A DNA stretch of 64,000 bases from Drosophila persimilis (taxonomy: Eukaryota > Arthropoda > Insecta > Diptera > Drosophilidae), in assembly GCF_003286085.1 (NCBI RefSeq), contig NW_020825502.1, forward strand, positions 20,040-84,039, written 5' to 3'. Positions 18,225 to 28,900 of the stretch are shown one piece after another (within the stretch, counting starts at the first letter, position 1; every line of letters starts with the position of its first letter). The notes below the pieces were generated by a model that saw only the letters and a list, made by a program, of their open reading frames with translations, was not told where the DNA came from and did not search any database. The position numbers and the translations under genes were made by a program.

Positions 18225-19412
18225 AGTAGTTATTATATAGGCACTTTGCTATGGGACAGTGTTAGGTACACAAAGGAGGAATATAAATTATAGAGAAAGT
18301 AGAAAGGTTCAAGGGCATCGAAACCGTTTTTCAGGAAACACTTAAAAAATACCTCTAAACTATCACATTAGATTCATTGCAAAGGGATGACCTACCTGTT
18401 TGAGGGTTGTTTGAATCGCAACACGGGACCAATCGTAAAAACAGGTTCATTGACAGTAAGTGGGAGGAGAGAGAATATAAATGAGCGAAGGATCGATTTG
18501 AGAGGATTTTACATGGTTGAGAAACAGGATTAAGATCGAAGTTAGTTCACATTATCGCCGATAGGTGGCGCCACCAAGTAGTAAGGATACGGGACAGACG
18601 TATATTTACTCTAAGTAGCATTAATTAATTTTGATGTCTTCCTATTATAATTTTATTCTTTGCGTGCTCCTATATATATCTCCATTAATTTGTGTTCTCT
18701 TACCATTCAACCCTCTATACGGACATCTAGATACCCAGGTTTCCAACCTATGTTTTCTATAGGATGTAAATTTCAGAAACTTCACACATTTGTTTTCCCA
18801 ATTCAATGTTTATAAAATATCCTATAAGTATTTATTTAACTTGACCAGTTAATAACATAGCAGAAATTGGTTCCCAATTCAATGTTAATAAAATATCTTA
18901 TAAGTATTTATTTAACATGATCACGTAATAACATAGCAATATGATGCACACTTACATTCAACATGTTGCCAAGCTGCACATGCTTAAGCAAATGTTGCTG
19001 CAACATGTTGCGAATTTGGTAATTCAGTGTAAAAAGCGACCGTCCCTTATCCTTACTACTTGGTGGCGCCACCTATCGGCGATAATGTGAACTAACTTCG
19101 ATCTTAATCCTGTTTCTCAACCATGTAAAATCCTCTCAAATCGATCCTTCGCTCATTTATATTCTCTCTCCTCCCACTTACTGTCAATGAACCTGTTTTT
19201 ACGATTGGTCCCGTGTTGCGATTCAAACAACCCTCAAACAGGTAGGTCATCCCTTTGCAATGAATCTAATGTGATAGTTTAGAGGTATTTTTTAAGTGTT
19301 TCCTGAAAAACGGTTTCGATGCCCTTGAACCTTTCTACTTTCTCTATAATTTATATTCCTCCTTTGTGTACCTAACACTGTCCCATAGCAAAGTGCCTAT
19401 ATAATAACTACT
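18225..19412. repeat. Nested inverted repeat inside the right TIR
   Basis: Arms 18225-18589 and about 19047-19412 enclose a 457-bp spacer. The inner arm starts AGTAGTTATTATATAGG and the outer one ends with its complement, so this end alone has two copies of the terminal sequence in inverted orientation. Confidence 0.93.
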
Positions 19413-19418
19413 GACAGC
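19413..19418. repeat. Right target-site duplication of the Polinton (GACAGC)
   Basis: GACAGC follows the right terminal CT, after which the retrotransposon ORF2 continues (CACAACCAAACTGG). Confidence 0.97.
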
Positions 19419-21511
19419 CACAACCAAACTGGCCCATTTGCACGCAGACGGGGAACTCTAACCAACGACCCGTATGGACCAAGAGTAACGAAGAGAAAGC
19501 CGAAGTATTTGTCTCTCACTTTGAACAACGATTTAAGCCCAGACATACAAGCTCAGAAAAGGAACGCGAGACGACACAAAAAGACCTAGACATTGAGAAA
19601 CAGAAGCTGACGGATGCAGCAACAAAGACACAAACACGTCCTCTCAGACCATTTACACTCCCAGAACTGACAACCGAAATTAAAAACTTGATCTTGAATA
19701 AATCCCCAGGTAAAGACAGAATAGACAATGTGTTAATCAAGGCTCTCCCAAAGAAAGCCCTACTATATATTCTCCTGATCTTCAACTCAATGCTGAGATT
19801 GGGTCACTTCCCGCAAGCTTGGAAACACGCCACAATCACATTACTTCTTAAGCCAAATAAGCCTGCTCAGTCGGTAACATCCTATCGCCCAATCAGTCTC
19901 CTTTCTGGATTAGCTAAAACCTTTGAAAAACTTTTTATTAAACGATTATTTGACTTTGAGGATTTCTCTAGAGCCCTTCCCACACATCAATTTGGGTTTC
20001 GAAAAGAACATGCCACTGAACAACAGCTAGCAAGAGTAACGCAATTCATTATGGGGGCCTTCGAAGAAAAACAATACTGCTCAGCTGTTTTTATAGATAT
20101 ATCTGAAGCGTTTGATAGAGTATGGCACACCGGTTTGCTATATAAGCTATCAAAACTGGTGTCTCTTCAGGCCTTCAAGCTACTAGAAAGCTACCTAAAT
20201 GAAAGGACCTTCGAAGTAATTACCAACAATGGTATTACATCGAGAATTGGAAAAATAAAAGCCGGGGTTCCTCAGGGCAGCAATTTAGGTCCACTTCTAT
20301 ACAGCATTTACTCATCTGACGTTCCGCTACCAAACTGCTTGAATGGATATCACCCCACTTCGATACCGGTACTAAGGGAAAAAAACAGAATGTTAGCTAC
20401 GTATGCAGATGACACAATTATCATGAGCAGAGCGGACTTCCCCTTGACAGCGGCAAAAATGAACGAACAATATTTAAATAAGTTCAGTGTTTGGGCTAAA
20501 AAATGGGAAATGGGCATTAACGAAAAGAAAACAGCCCACGTATTTTTCACACTGAATAAACTTAGCAAAACACAGCAAGAAAGTACGCCTAAATTAAATG
20601 GACAAAGAATTCCTAACAAATTCAAACAAATGTATCTTGGGGTTACGCTCGATAGGAAACTTAGCCTTAACCACCATGTCAAAGCCATTATAAATAAGAC
20701 AAGAACTGCGTCAATTAAACTTGATTGGATTATTGGCTGCAAAAGCCGGCTTGCCAAAGAATGCAAAGTGACGATCCTAAAACAATTAATCATGCCAATT
20801 TGGTTTTATGCTTTTCCAGTCTGGGGTGCCCTGGCTTCTGACTCATTAGTGAAAAAGATACAAACACTCCAAAACAAACTAGTGAGGAGGGCAGTTAGGG
20901 CCACAATATATACAAGAAACGACAATATCAGAAGTGTATACAATATCAAAACTGTCGAGGAGGTTTACGAGAAGGCTAGCGGCCGTCTCGCTAATTCACT
21001 TGTGGATCACTCAAACTCCGAAGTGGCCAGACTGCTGACCAACCCCCATGTCCCTAATAGATTGAAATCTAGCCGCCACAGATATGACAATCAACTCCGG
21101 AAGTTTATCCTCCCGCGTTGCAATGGACAACGTCAAGAACAACCAAATCCAGATCTGGATCCTACTCGATACTATTCCGAAGCTGAACGCAAAGTTATAG
21201 CAGAGAAGTATGTACCCATCCTGAGGAAAGGACTTCCTACTCTGCTGAGGTTAGAAAATGAAGAACAGGAAAGACTGGAAAAGGCTAAAATGGACAATAG
21301 AGAGGCCGAACGGAAGAAAAAACCATACAAACACCCGGACAGATTCTGCGAACTACAAATAAACGTGTACAGAAAAATGTATGCTCAAGGGAAATTTACT
21401 AGGGAAACAATACTTGAAAGAATCAGGGGCCAACCATTGGGTATACAAAGAATTATAGTGCCAGACCACAGAGGGGATGTAGAGGAAGGCGTCCTCCAGC
21501 CGGATGGTTAA
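19413..21511 (+). pseudogene. ORF2 3' part, unit 1: reverse transcriptase domain
   Basis: Continuation of the ORF2 interrupted at 2978; open from codon 19415 to the stop at 21511 with no frame break. It carries the complete reverse transcriptase core, with KSPGKD, FIDISEAFDRVW, AGVPQGS and the catalytic YADDT, then the jockey-type C-terminal region (PVWGAL). The first internal ATG is at 19688. The Polinton end places an outward TATATAA about 15 bases upstream, so a truncated transcript covering this domain is conceivable, without the endonuclease. Confidence 0.88.
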
Positions 21512-21634
21512 GACTTGATCCAATGGTACAGCAAAAATCCAGAAAGTATAAACCTACAAATAAAACTAATTAAAAGCAGCCAAAACATAACTTAAACCAC
21601 TTACCAAATCACCTCCAAGCAAACCAATCAAAAC

Positions 21635-22498
21635 CTGCAAATAAAATACAATCAAAATCAGCCAAAACAGAAATAAACTCGCTTACCAAATTCAACGCAC
21701 ACCTCCAAATAAACCAATTGAACCTGCAAATAAAATACAATTAAAATCAGTCAAAACACAAATTAATTTACTTACCACGCTAGCTTCCAAACAAACCAAT
21801 CACAATCTGCAAATAAAATACAATTAAAATCAGCCAAAACAGAAATAAACTCGCTTACCAAATTCAACGCACACCTCCAAATAAACCAATTGAACCTGCA
21901 AATAAAATACAATTAAAATCAGTCAAGACACAAATTAATTTACTTACCACGCTAGCTTCCAAACAAACCAATCACAATCTGCAAATAAAATACAATTAAA
22001 ATCAGCCAAAACAGAAATAAACTCGCTTACCAAATTCAACGCACACCTCCAAACAAACCAATTGAACCTGCAAATAAAATACAATTAAAATCAGTCAAAA
22101 CACAAATTAATTTACTTACCACGCTAGCTTCCAAACGAACCAATCAATATCTGCAAATAAAATACAATCAAAATCAGCCAAAACATAAATAGATTCGCTC
22201 ACCAAATACAACGCAAACCTCCAAATAAATCAATTGAACCTGCAAATAGAATACATTTAATAATCAGTCAAAACACAAATCAATTCACTTACTACGATAG
22301 CCATCAAACAAACCAATCAAAACCTGCAAATAAAATACAATCAAAATCAGCCAAAACAGAAATAGACTCGCTTACCAAATACAACGCAAAACTCCAAATA
22401 AACCAAATGAACCTGCAAATAGAATACATTTAATAATCAGCCAAAACACAAATTAATTCACTTACTACGATAGCTTCCAAACAAACCAATCAATAACC
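21635..22498 (+). repeat. Five tandem copies of a 172-bp dimeric A/C-rich repeat
   Basis: CTGCAAATA recurs at 21635, 21807, 21979, 22151, 22324 and 22498. Each period consists of an 89-bp half (ATCAGCCAAAACA) and an 83-bp half (ATCAGTCAAAACA) that are related to each other. G is scarce on this strand. Confidence 0.9.
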
Positions 22499-22957
22499 TG
22501 CAAATAAAATACAAACAAAACATAAACCTGAAAATAAAATAATATTAAAATCGGCCAGGAGTTTCATATTCATCCACAGAAAGAGGCATATGCGTCGCCG
22601 TTCTTCCTGGAGTTGCATCGACTGGATTCGGCCAGGAAAGGAGGGACGAGGCGATGCCGCGCATGCGTTGCCGATGCTTTGGAGGTCTCCCTGTCGTCCA
22701 TGCCTCCGTTTCGCACCGGATGAGGGGTCCAGGAGCGGCGTTGCAGGGTTTTTTATGCCTAAGTCAAAAAAAAAGAAAAAGAAAACACAAGCCAATCTTA
22801 ACTTGTTTACATCGATAACTGTATAGTATTTTTCTGTATATTTTTTCTGTATATTTTATCAATGTTACCGTAATGTTAAAAAAAATACCTAAATGTTAAA
22901 AAAATTGTAAGTTTCCATAAATAATGTTAAATGTTGCTAATAAGTAATAAGAACACT

Positions 22958-23008
22958 AATAAAGATTGCGTCAGGTCACACTAAGTGCCCTGAGCAAGTT
23001 TGAACATC
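22958..23008 (+). terminator. Polyadenylation signal and 3' end of unit 1
   Basis: AATAAA followed by a conserved 45-base tail ending GAACATC. In other copies oligo(A) follows this point directly, so it marks the cleavage site. Here the next base continues with a partial copy and no oligo(A). Confidence 0.85.
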
Positions 23009-23264
23009 GATAACTGTATAGTATTTTTCTGTATATTTTTTCTGTATATTTTATCAATGTTACCGTAATGTTAAAAAAAATACCTAAATGTTAAAAAAAT
23101 TGTAAGTTTCCATAAATAATGTTAAATGTTGCTAATAAGTAATAAAAACACTAATAAAGATTGCGTCAGGTCACACTAAGTGCCCTGAGCAAGTTTGAAC
23201 ATCAAAAAAATTGCGTCAGGTCACACTAAGTGCCCTGAGCAAGTTTGAACATCAAAAAAAAAAA
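23009..23264 (+). repeat. Two short 3'-end copies between units 1 and 2
   Basis: The first, 23009-23203 plus A7, repeats the last 195 bases of the element from GATAACTG on. The second, 23211-23253 plus A11, repeats the last 43 bases from TTGCGTC on. They are either extreme 5'-truncated insertions or long 5' tags of unit 2. Confidence 0.8.
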
Positions 23265-23387
23265 TCAAAAAATATAAATCAAAAAATCAAATAAAATTAT
23301 ATACAAGTAAAGGCCATTAAAAGTATTAAAGAAAAGCAAATAAAAGCAAGGAAAGTAGTGGTACCGAGGAATTGGAAAACTGACTAC

Positions 23388-25922
23388 ATGGAAGAAAAAA
23401 TGGGGGACCAAAGACCAAAGTGCATAAAGGAAGAGAAGGAAGAGAAGAAAATGGAGACCAGCCACCAAACAGACAAGACAACCATTGCTCAACTGGATCT
23501 GACAGGTGCGTGCATCACACTTTCTTCCAGCTCTAGCTCGGAGCTTGATGGGTGCTCCCCCCAGAGAACTGGGCTGAGACAGGCACGGGGAGATCCATCT
23601 CCTCTCCACGAAATGTCCGTTGATCCATCTTGTTCCTGGGAGTCACTCAATGAGGACGGCACTTTCCCTGAAAAAGTGCCTGATCGGCGAGCCTGCCACC
23701 TTCCTGCGGTAGATGTCCAGGGAAACGGCTCCAAAATCAAGCTCCAGAAAACTCTCCAAAATGGAGCACGATATCATCTCTCTCTCTCCACCCGACAGCG
23801 ACACGGCCAGCAACATGTTGCGGCGAGAGAGCTTACTGACCCGCTTCTCATTAATGTTGCTGATACAGATTATAGACATGTTGCTGTCAATGTTGCTGAC
23901 GATGTTGCTGACGATGTTGCTGCTGATGATCAAATACATGCAGCCACTAATAAAACCATTGACAATTCATATCTATATATTGACAAAAATAAAAACAATT
24001 CTAAACCTAAAACAAACAATTCCAAAAATAAAAATAAGTCTCCTAAAACGAATATCAAAGCAAAAAAGAGTCTATTAGAATCCCTGACCCCGGCATCCCG
24101 TACGAGTATGACTATCACCCAATCCCCTCCTCTGACTGAGCTAGAAAATAGTAACGACATCATAAATAATTGGCTTAGCGATATACCAGCAACCACGCTC
24201 CCTAACATGGCTGTCTTCTCAGCCCCCAACTATACCCCGGGAAAAAGGCAAAATAGAGAAATGGACACCACAGACGAGGACCAATCCTTTCATGAATTAC
24301 CAAAACAAGATCTTGATTTCAACACCCTTAAATTCAAAAGTGACACTGCCAAAAGATTTGCCTCAGAATTCAATAAAATTAAAATTCTTAACCCTACAAA
24401 GACAAATCAGCCATTAACACAACCTTCCAATACGAAAGATCTTGACACAGGGGAATTCCAAGACAGTTCTGGGCCAAACAATCTTCAACGACAGCCACTT
24501 CCCCCAATTAGCATGCACAGCGAAATGCTCACTGCCAACAATACTGATCAGATTGAGCAGCCTGACCTATTCCCATGGCAGGAAGTGCCAAGGAGTAAGA
24601 GGGTACCTTCCATTTACATCTCAGGAGTAAAAACAATAGTACCTCTTTTGGAAAAACTAAACTACACAGCAGGAATAGGTAGATTTACAACCAAAAGTAC
24701 CCCTGGGAATGGGATCAGAATACAATGTGCTGACATGGATGCCCATAAAAAGATCACCACACTCCTCAACGACCAAAAAGTACCAATGCACACGCATCAG
24801 CAGATTGGGCAGCGGGGTGTTCGATATATACTTCGACACTTGCATTACTCAACAACAAGGGAGTGGATTTCCTCTGAGCTTAAAAAAAGGCACTACATCG
24901 TGAGATACACCAGCAATATGAAACATAGGTCTACAGGTCAGCCTATAAATATGTTCGAAATTGAAATTGAGCATAAACAGGACGGTTCTCATGATGAAAT
25001 CTTAAAAATTTCCGAGCTAGGTGGACAGGCAGTGGCTTTTGAGAGGAAATGGGTGACTAGGGACCCGCTTCAGTGTCATAGATGTCAGGCCTACGGACAC
25101 ACTAGGAACTACTGTAAAAACGCACCCAAGTGCATGAAGTGCGCCAGTGACCATCTCTCAACTACATGCACCAAACCCAGATACACTCCTGCTAAATGTG
25201 TTAACTGCGGCGGAGAGCATGTCAGTTGTTTTAAGGGTTGCCCGGCCTTCAAAGCTGCCAGAAGCAAGCTCAAAATCGACAAAATTGTCAATATGGACAG
25301 GAGCATAGGGAAGGCACTAGGGAGGCCGAGTGTATGGGAGGAGATCTCCAGGCACCCCCAACCAAACAGAGGGGGCCCCACTACTGCAGGTGACCATCGA
25401 AAGGATGAGGGCGACTATGTCGAAGGGCGGAAAATTCCAGGGAGGGGTTTCACTAACCCTTTCTCAGGCAGAACAGTCCAACCCAAGCCGAGCCTCCACA
25501 GCACTGAAATAAAAAAAAGGCTTTCTAAGATGAGGAACCGAGAAAGGAGCAAGCAAACATCCAGCCATAAGAAGGACAGAATAGGGAAGGGACGGGCTCC
25601 AAAAACCGGTGACACGAATGTCAACCCAGCCGCCAGCCACCTAGAGAAATTCCAGAGTAGACTGAGGGAGGAGCAGATGGCGCTCTCGCAGTCTGCAAAA
25701 GTAATGACAGAGGGCCCCGCTGAACAGGAGAACAAGCGGTTTGAAGACAGGCTCAATGTAATTGAGCTCAGTATTAAGGACATCATGGCGTCAATTAGCC
25801 AAATTCACACTCTACTGCAAAACCCTCCCCCCAAAAATACTGACAATATAAATAACACTACAAACAATTCTGAACATCACAAAACAACAAATATCCTCAA
25901 TCAAATAGAAAACAAACAATAA
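23388..25922 (+). CDS. ORF1 Gag-like protein, unit 2, 844 aa
   Basis: Complete Gag-like protein. The frame opens earlier (a GTG at 23358) but the first ATG, at 23388, is taken as start. Residues 1-60 are charged (EEKEEKKME) and then Ser-rich. Residues 155-185 hold a short Asp/Val/Ala repeat encoded by GATGTTGCTGAC units. Residues 185-220 are rich in Lys and Asn. The conserved Gag core begins near 390 and the three zinc knuckles cover about 563-618. The tail is predicted to be partly helical and ends in an Asn/Thr-rich segment. The knuckles bind the element RNA, and Gag proteins of telomeric elements are known to bring it to chromosome ends. ORF2 starts 54 bp downstream. Confidence 0.92.
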   Translation: MEEKMGDQRPKCIKEEKEEKKMETSHQTDKTTIAQLDLTGACITLSSSSSSELDGCSPQRTGLRQARGDPSPLHEMSVDPSCSWESLNEDGTFPEKVPDRRACHLPAVDVQGNGSKIKLQKTLQNGARYHLSLSTRQRHGQQHVAARELTDPLLINVADTDYRHVAVNVADDVADDVAADDQIHAATNKTIDNSYLYIDKNKNNSKPKTNNSKNKNKSPKTNIKAKKSLLESLTPASRTSMTITQSPPLTELENSNDIINNWLSDIPATTLPNMAVFSAPNYTPGKRQNREMDTTDEDQSFHELPKQDLDFNTLKFKSDTAKRFASEFNKIKILNPTKTNQPLTQPSNTKDLDTGEFQDSSGPNNLQRQPLPPISMHSEMLTANNTDQIEQPDLFPWQEVPRSKRVPSIYISGVKTIVPLLEKLNYTAGIGRFTTKSTPGNGIRIQCADMDAHKKITTLLNDQKVPMHTHQQIGQRGVRYILRHLHYSTTREWISSELKKRHYIVRYTSNMKHRSTGQPINMFEIEIEHKQDGSHDEILKISELGGQAVAFERKWVTRDPLQCHRCQAYGHTRNYCKNAPKCMKCASDHLSTTCTKPRYTPAKCVNCGGEHVSCFKGCPAFKAARSKLKIDKIVNMDRSIGKALGRPSVWEEISRHPQPNRGGPTTAGDHRKDEGDYVEGRKIPGRGFTNPFSGRTVQPKPSLHSTEIKKRLSKMRNRERSKQTSSHKKDRIGKGRAPKTGDTNVNPAASHLEKFQSRLREEQMALSQSAKVMTEGPAEQENKRFEDRLNVIELSIKDIMASISQIHTLLQNPPPKNTDNINNTTNNSEHHKTTNILNQIENKQ

Positions 25923-25976
25923 AACAACTCATTGCTATACATTATATCTAACTAAACTAGCCAATAATTTACAGAC

Positions 25977-28900
25977 ATGAACACAAACAATAATAACGCA
26001 AACCATTTCCCACATTCCAATCACCTTCCGCCACAAACTCTTGACACGACCGGGGCAAACCTGCCCAACTCCAACAGGCTTAAAATAGCTTTCTGGAACG
26101 CCTGTGGGATCAAAAATAAAATGGCTGAACTTGAAACATTCATGACAAATGGGGACATACAAATTATGATGGTTATTGAAACTAGAACTAAACAGAGCGC
26201 TGACCTACTGAAAATACCAAACTATATCTCATACCACACTGCCAATCCTATAAACCACAAAAAAGGGGGGGTCGTGGTATATGTGAAAGAAAATGTTAGA
26301 CATGCTGCACTGGAACCCATTAGCACCGATTTCCTTCAATGTACCCCAATTGTAATAATCCCAATAAACAACAAGAGGAGAAACATGATCGTGGTTGCAC
26401 CGACGTACTGCCCACCTAACTTCAATTGGACTGAGAATCATTTCAGATCACTACTCCTGCATTTTGACAACATATAGGGGGGGGTACCTCCGGGTTCATT
26501 TGCTGCGGAGATTGGAATGCTAAGCATCCATGGTGGGGGAACCCCAGATCCTGTAGGAGAGGACGTGCCCTGATGCAAGCTGTGAGCTCTGGAGCCAGAT
26601 ACAACATCCTGGCCACAGGAGGTGCCACCCACTATCCATACGACAGCAGAAAAAGACCCTCAGCCATCGACTTTGCAGTTTGTGGGGGTATTACAGTAAA
26701 TAGGATGAAAATCCATTCATGTAGCAGTCTGGACTCCGATCACCTGCCAATAACCATCGAAATGTGTACAAATGGGGCCGACACATTTACCCAAAGTTCT
26801 ATAGGCAGACGACTAATTACAAAGAAAACAAATATTAACAGAGTAAAAGAGCACTTGGAACAGACCATAAACTTAAACACGGAAATTCACTCGGGACTGG
26901 ATATTGACGACGCAGTAAAAATACTAACTACAAACATACATGACGCGATAAAACTAGCCACTAAAAATGTAAACTCCAATCAAAGATTAAGATCTGGGAA
27001 TTCAAACAGCCAACGAAGGATGGACAAAGCACGCTATAAACTAGACGATGAAACTAAAGCGCTTCTGCAAATAAAAAACGAACTGAACCTCAGATTTAAA
27101 ATATTCCACACAGAAGAGGCTAAAACACTGTACAAGGCCGCCCAGAACACCCTCAGGAAAAAATTACAAAAATTAAAAACAAACAACATTAATCAGCAAT
27201 TTGAAGGTATAAACACGCAAGACAGATACAAAATGGCAAAGCTCTGGAAAGTAACAAATACAATCAAGAGACAGCCACAACCAAACTGGCCCATTTGCAC
27301 GCAGACGGGGAACTCTAACCAACGACCCGTATGGACCAAGAGTAACGAAGAGAAAGCCGAAGTATTTGTCTCTCACTTTGAACAACGATTTAAGCCCAGA
27401 CATACAAGCTCAGAAAAGGAACGCGAGACGACACAAAAAGACCTAGACATTGAGAAACAGAAGCTGACGGATGCAGCAACAAAGACACAAACACGTCCTC
27501 TCAGACCATTTACACTCCCAGAACTGACAACCGAAATTAAAAACTTGATCTTGAATAAATCCCCAGGTAAAGACAGAATAGACAATGTGTTAATCAAGGC
27601 TCTCCCAAAGAAAGCCCTACTATATATTCTCCTGATCTTCAACTCAATGCTGAGATTGGGTCACTTCCCGCAAGCTTGGAAACACGCCACAATCACATTA
27701 CTTCTTAAGCCAAATAAGCCTGCTCAGTCGGTAACATCCTATCGCCCAATCAGTCTCCTTTCTGGATTAGCTAAAACCTTTGAAAAACTTTTTATTAAAC
27801 GATTATTTGACTTTGAGGATTTCTCTAGAGCCCTTCCCACACATCAATTTGGGTTTCGAAAAGAACATGCCACTGAACAACAGCTAGCAAGAGTAACGCA
27901 ATTCATTATGGGGGCCTTCGAAGAAAAACAATACTGCTCAGCTGTTTTTATAGATATATCTGAAGCGTTTGATAGAGTATGGCACACCGGTTTGCTATAT
28001 AAGCTATCAAAACTGGTGTCTCTTCAGGCCTTCAAGCTACTAGAAAGCTACCTAAATGAAGGGACCTTCGAAGTAATTACCAACAATGGTATTACATCGA
28101 GAATTGGAAAAATAAAAGCCGGGGTTCCTCAGGGCAGCAATTTAGGTCCACTTCTATACAGCATTTACTCATCTGACGTTCCGCTACCAAACTGCTTGAA
28201 TGGATATCACCCCACTTCGATACCGGTACTAAGGGAAAAAAACAGAATGTTAGCTACGTATGCAGATGACACAATTATCATGAGCAGAGCGGACTTCCCC
28301 TTGACAGCGGCAAAAATGAACGAACAATATTTAAATAAGTTCAGTGTTTGGGCTAAAAAATGGGAAATGGGCATTAACGAAAAGAAAACAGCCCACGTAT
28401 TTTTCACACTGAATAAACTTAGCAAAACACAGCAAGAAAGTACGCCTAAATTAAATGGACAAAGAATTCCTAACAAATTCAAACAAATGTATCTTGGGGT
28501 TACGCTCGATAGGAAACTTAGCCTTAACCACCATATCAAAGCCATTATAAATAAGACAAGAACTGCGTCAATTAAACTTGATTGGATTATTGGCTGCAAA
28601 AGCCGGCTTGCCAAAGAATGCAAAGTGACGATCCTAAAACAATTAATCATGCCAATTTGGTTTTATGCTTTTCCAGTCTGGGGTGCCCTGGCTTCTGACT
28701 CATTAGTGAAAAAGATACAAACACTCCAAAACAAACTAGTGAGGAGGGCAGTTAGGGCCACAATATATACAAGAAACGACAATATCAGAAGTGTATACAA
28801 TATCAAAACTGTCGAGGAGGTTTACGAGAAGGCTAGCGGCCGTCTCGCTAATTCACTTGTGGATCACTCAAACTCCGAAGTGGCCAGACTGCTGACCAAC

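Larger units (their letters stand above)
2979..19412. mobile_element. Maverick/Polinton DNA transposon, 16,434 bp
   Basis: Bounded by 6-bp target duplications and by AG...CT ends (AGTAGTTATTATATAGG and its complement). It has 1.83-kb terminal inverted repeats and the hallmark Polinton gene set: protein-primed DNA polymerase B, retroviral-type integrase, FtsK/HerA-type ATPase, adenovirus-type protease and double-jelly-roll capsid protein. This element class is known to combine transposon and virus features. The two repeats read as identical except for two 1-bp indels near 3300 and 3360, so insertion looks recent. At least one key gene, the ATPase, is damaged, so this copy may not be autonomous. 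Confidence 0.97.
17582..19412 (-). repeat. Polinton right terminal inverted repeat
   Basis: Mirror of 2979-4809. It contains the second 117-aa gene, the same nested inverted repeat (arms 18225-18589 and about 19047-19412), the 76-bp tandem duplication and two of the four GGTGGCGCCACC palindromes. It ends CCTATATAATAACTACT directly before the right GACAGC. Confidence 0.95.
1..23008 (+). mobile_element. Unit 1: telomeric jockey-clade retrotransposon, split by a Polinton
   Basis: Retrotransposon copy cut by the window start inside ORF1 and ending at the GAACATC 3' terminus at 23008. The Polinton at 2979-19412 divides it; removing that insert and one copy of the 6-bp duplication leaves a sequence collinear with units 2, 3 and 6. 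It holds the ORF1 tail (2-1627), ORF2 in two pieces (1682-2978 and 19413-21511) and a type A 3' UTR (21512-23008). ORF2 also carries an early nonsense codon, so the copy could not have supplied its own reverse transcriptase even before the insertion. Confidence 0.9.
21512..23008 (+). other. 3' UTR of unit 1 (type A)
   Basis: No coding sequence. From 21635 to 22498 it holds five copies of a 172-174 bp repeat. A GC-rich block follows at about 22588-22750, containing the inverted pair TTCCTGG and CCAGGAA around GCATCGACTGGATTCGG. After an A-rich stretch come CTGTATATTTT repeats and AATAAA at 22958, 45 bases before the GAACATC end. Type A signatures are GTCGCCGTTCTTCCTGG, two CTGTATATTTT copies and AAGTTTGAACATC. 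Confidence 0.85.

Noticed and set aside
20350..20793. 147-aa antisense frame with hydrophobic segments over ORF2
   Set aside because: Complement of the reverse transcriptase coding strand; hydrophobic runs arise from antisense of Lys/Asn/Glu codons.
21512..22500. CRISPR-like array in the regular 3' UTR repeats
   Set aside because: Repeats are contiguous 172-bp dimers without unique spacers, in a eukaryotic retrotransposon.
22490..22795. Antisense and sense frames of 78-101 aa over the GC-rich 3' UTR block
   Set aside because: Absent or altered in type B copies, and they run into the A-rich tract; better explained by local GC content.
23358..23387. GTG start for ORF1 giving ten extra residues
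   Set aside because: An ATG in the same frame at 23388 is conserved in units 2, 6 and 7; non-ATG starts are rare in animals.
25923..25976. Stop-codon readthrough from ORF1 to ORF2, since both are in the same frame
   Set aside because: Three in-frame stops lie between them, so readthrough is unlikely; separate initiation at the ORF2 ATG is more plausible.
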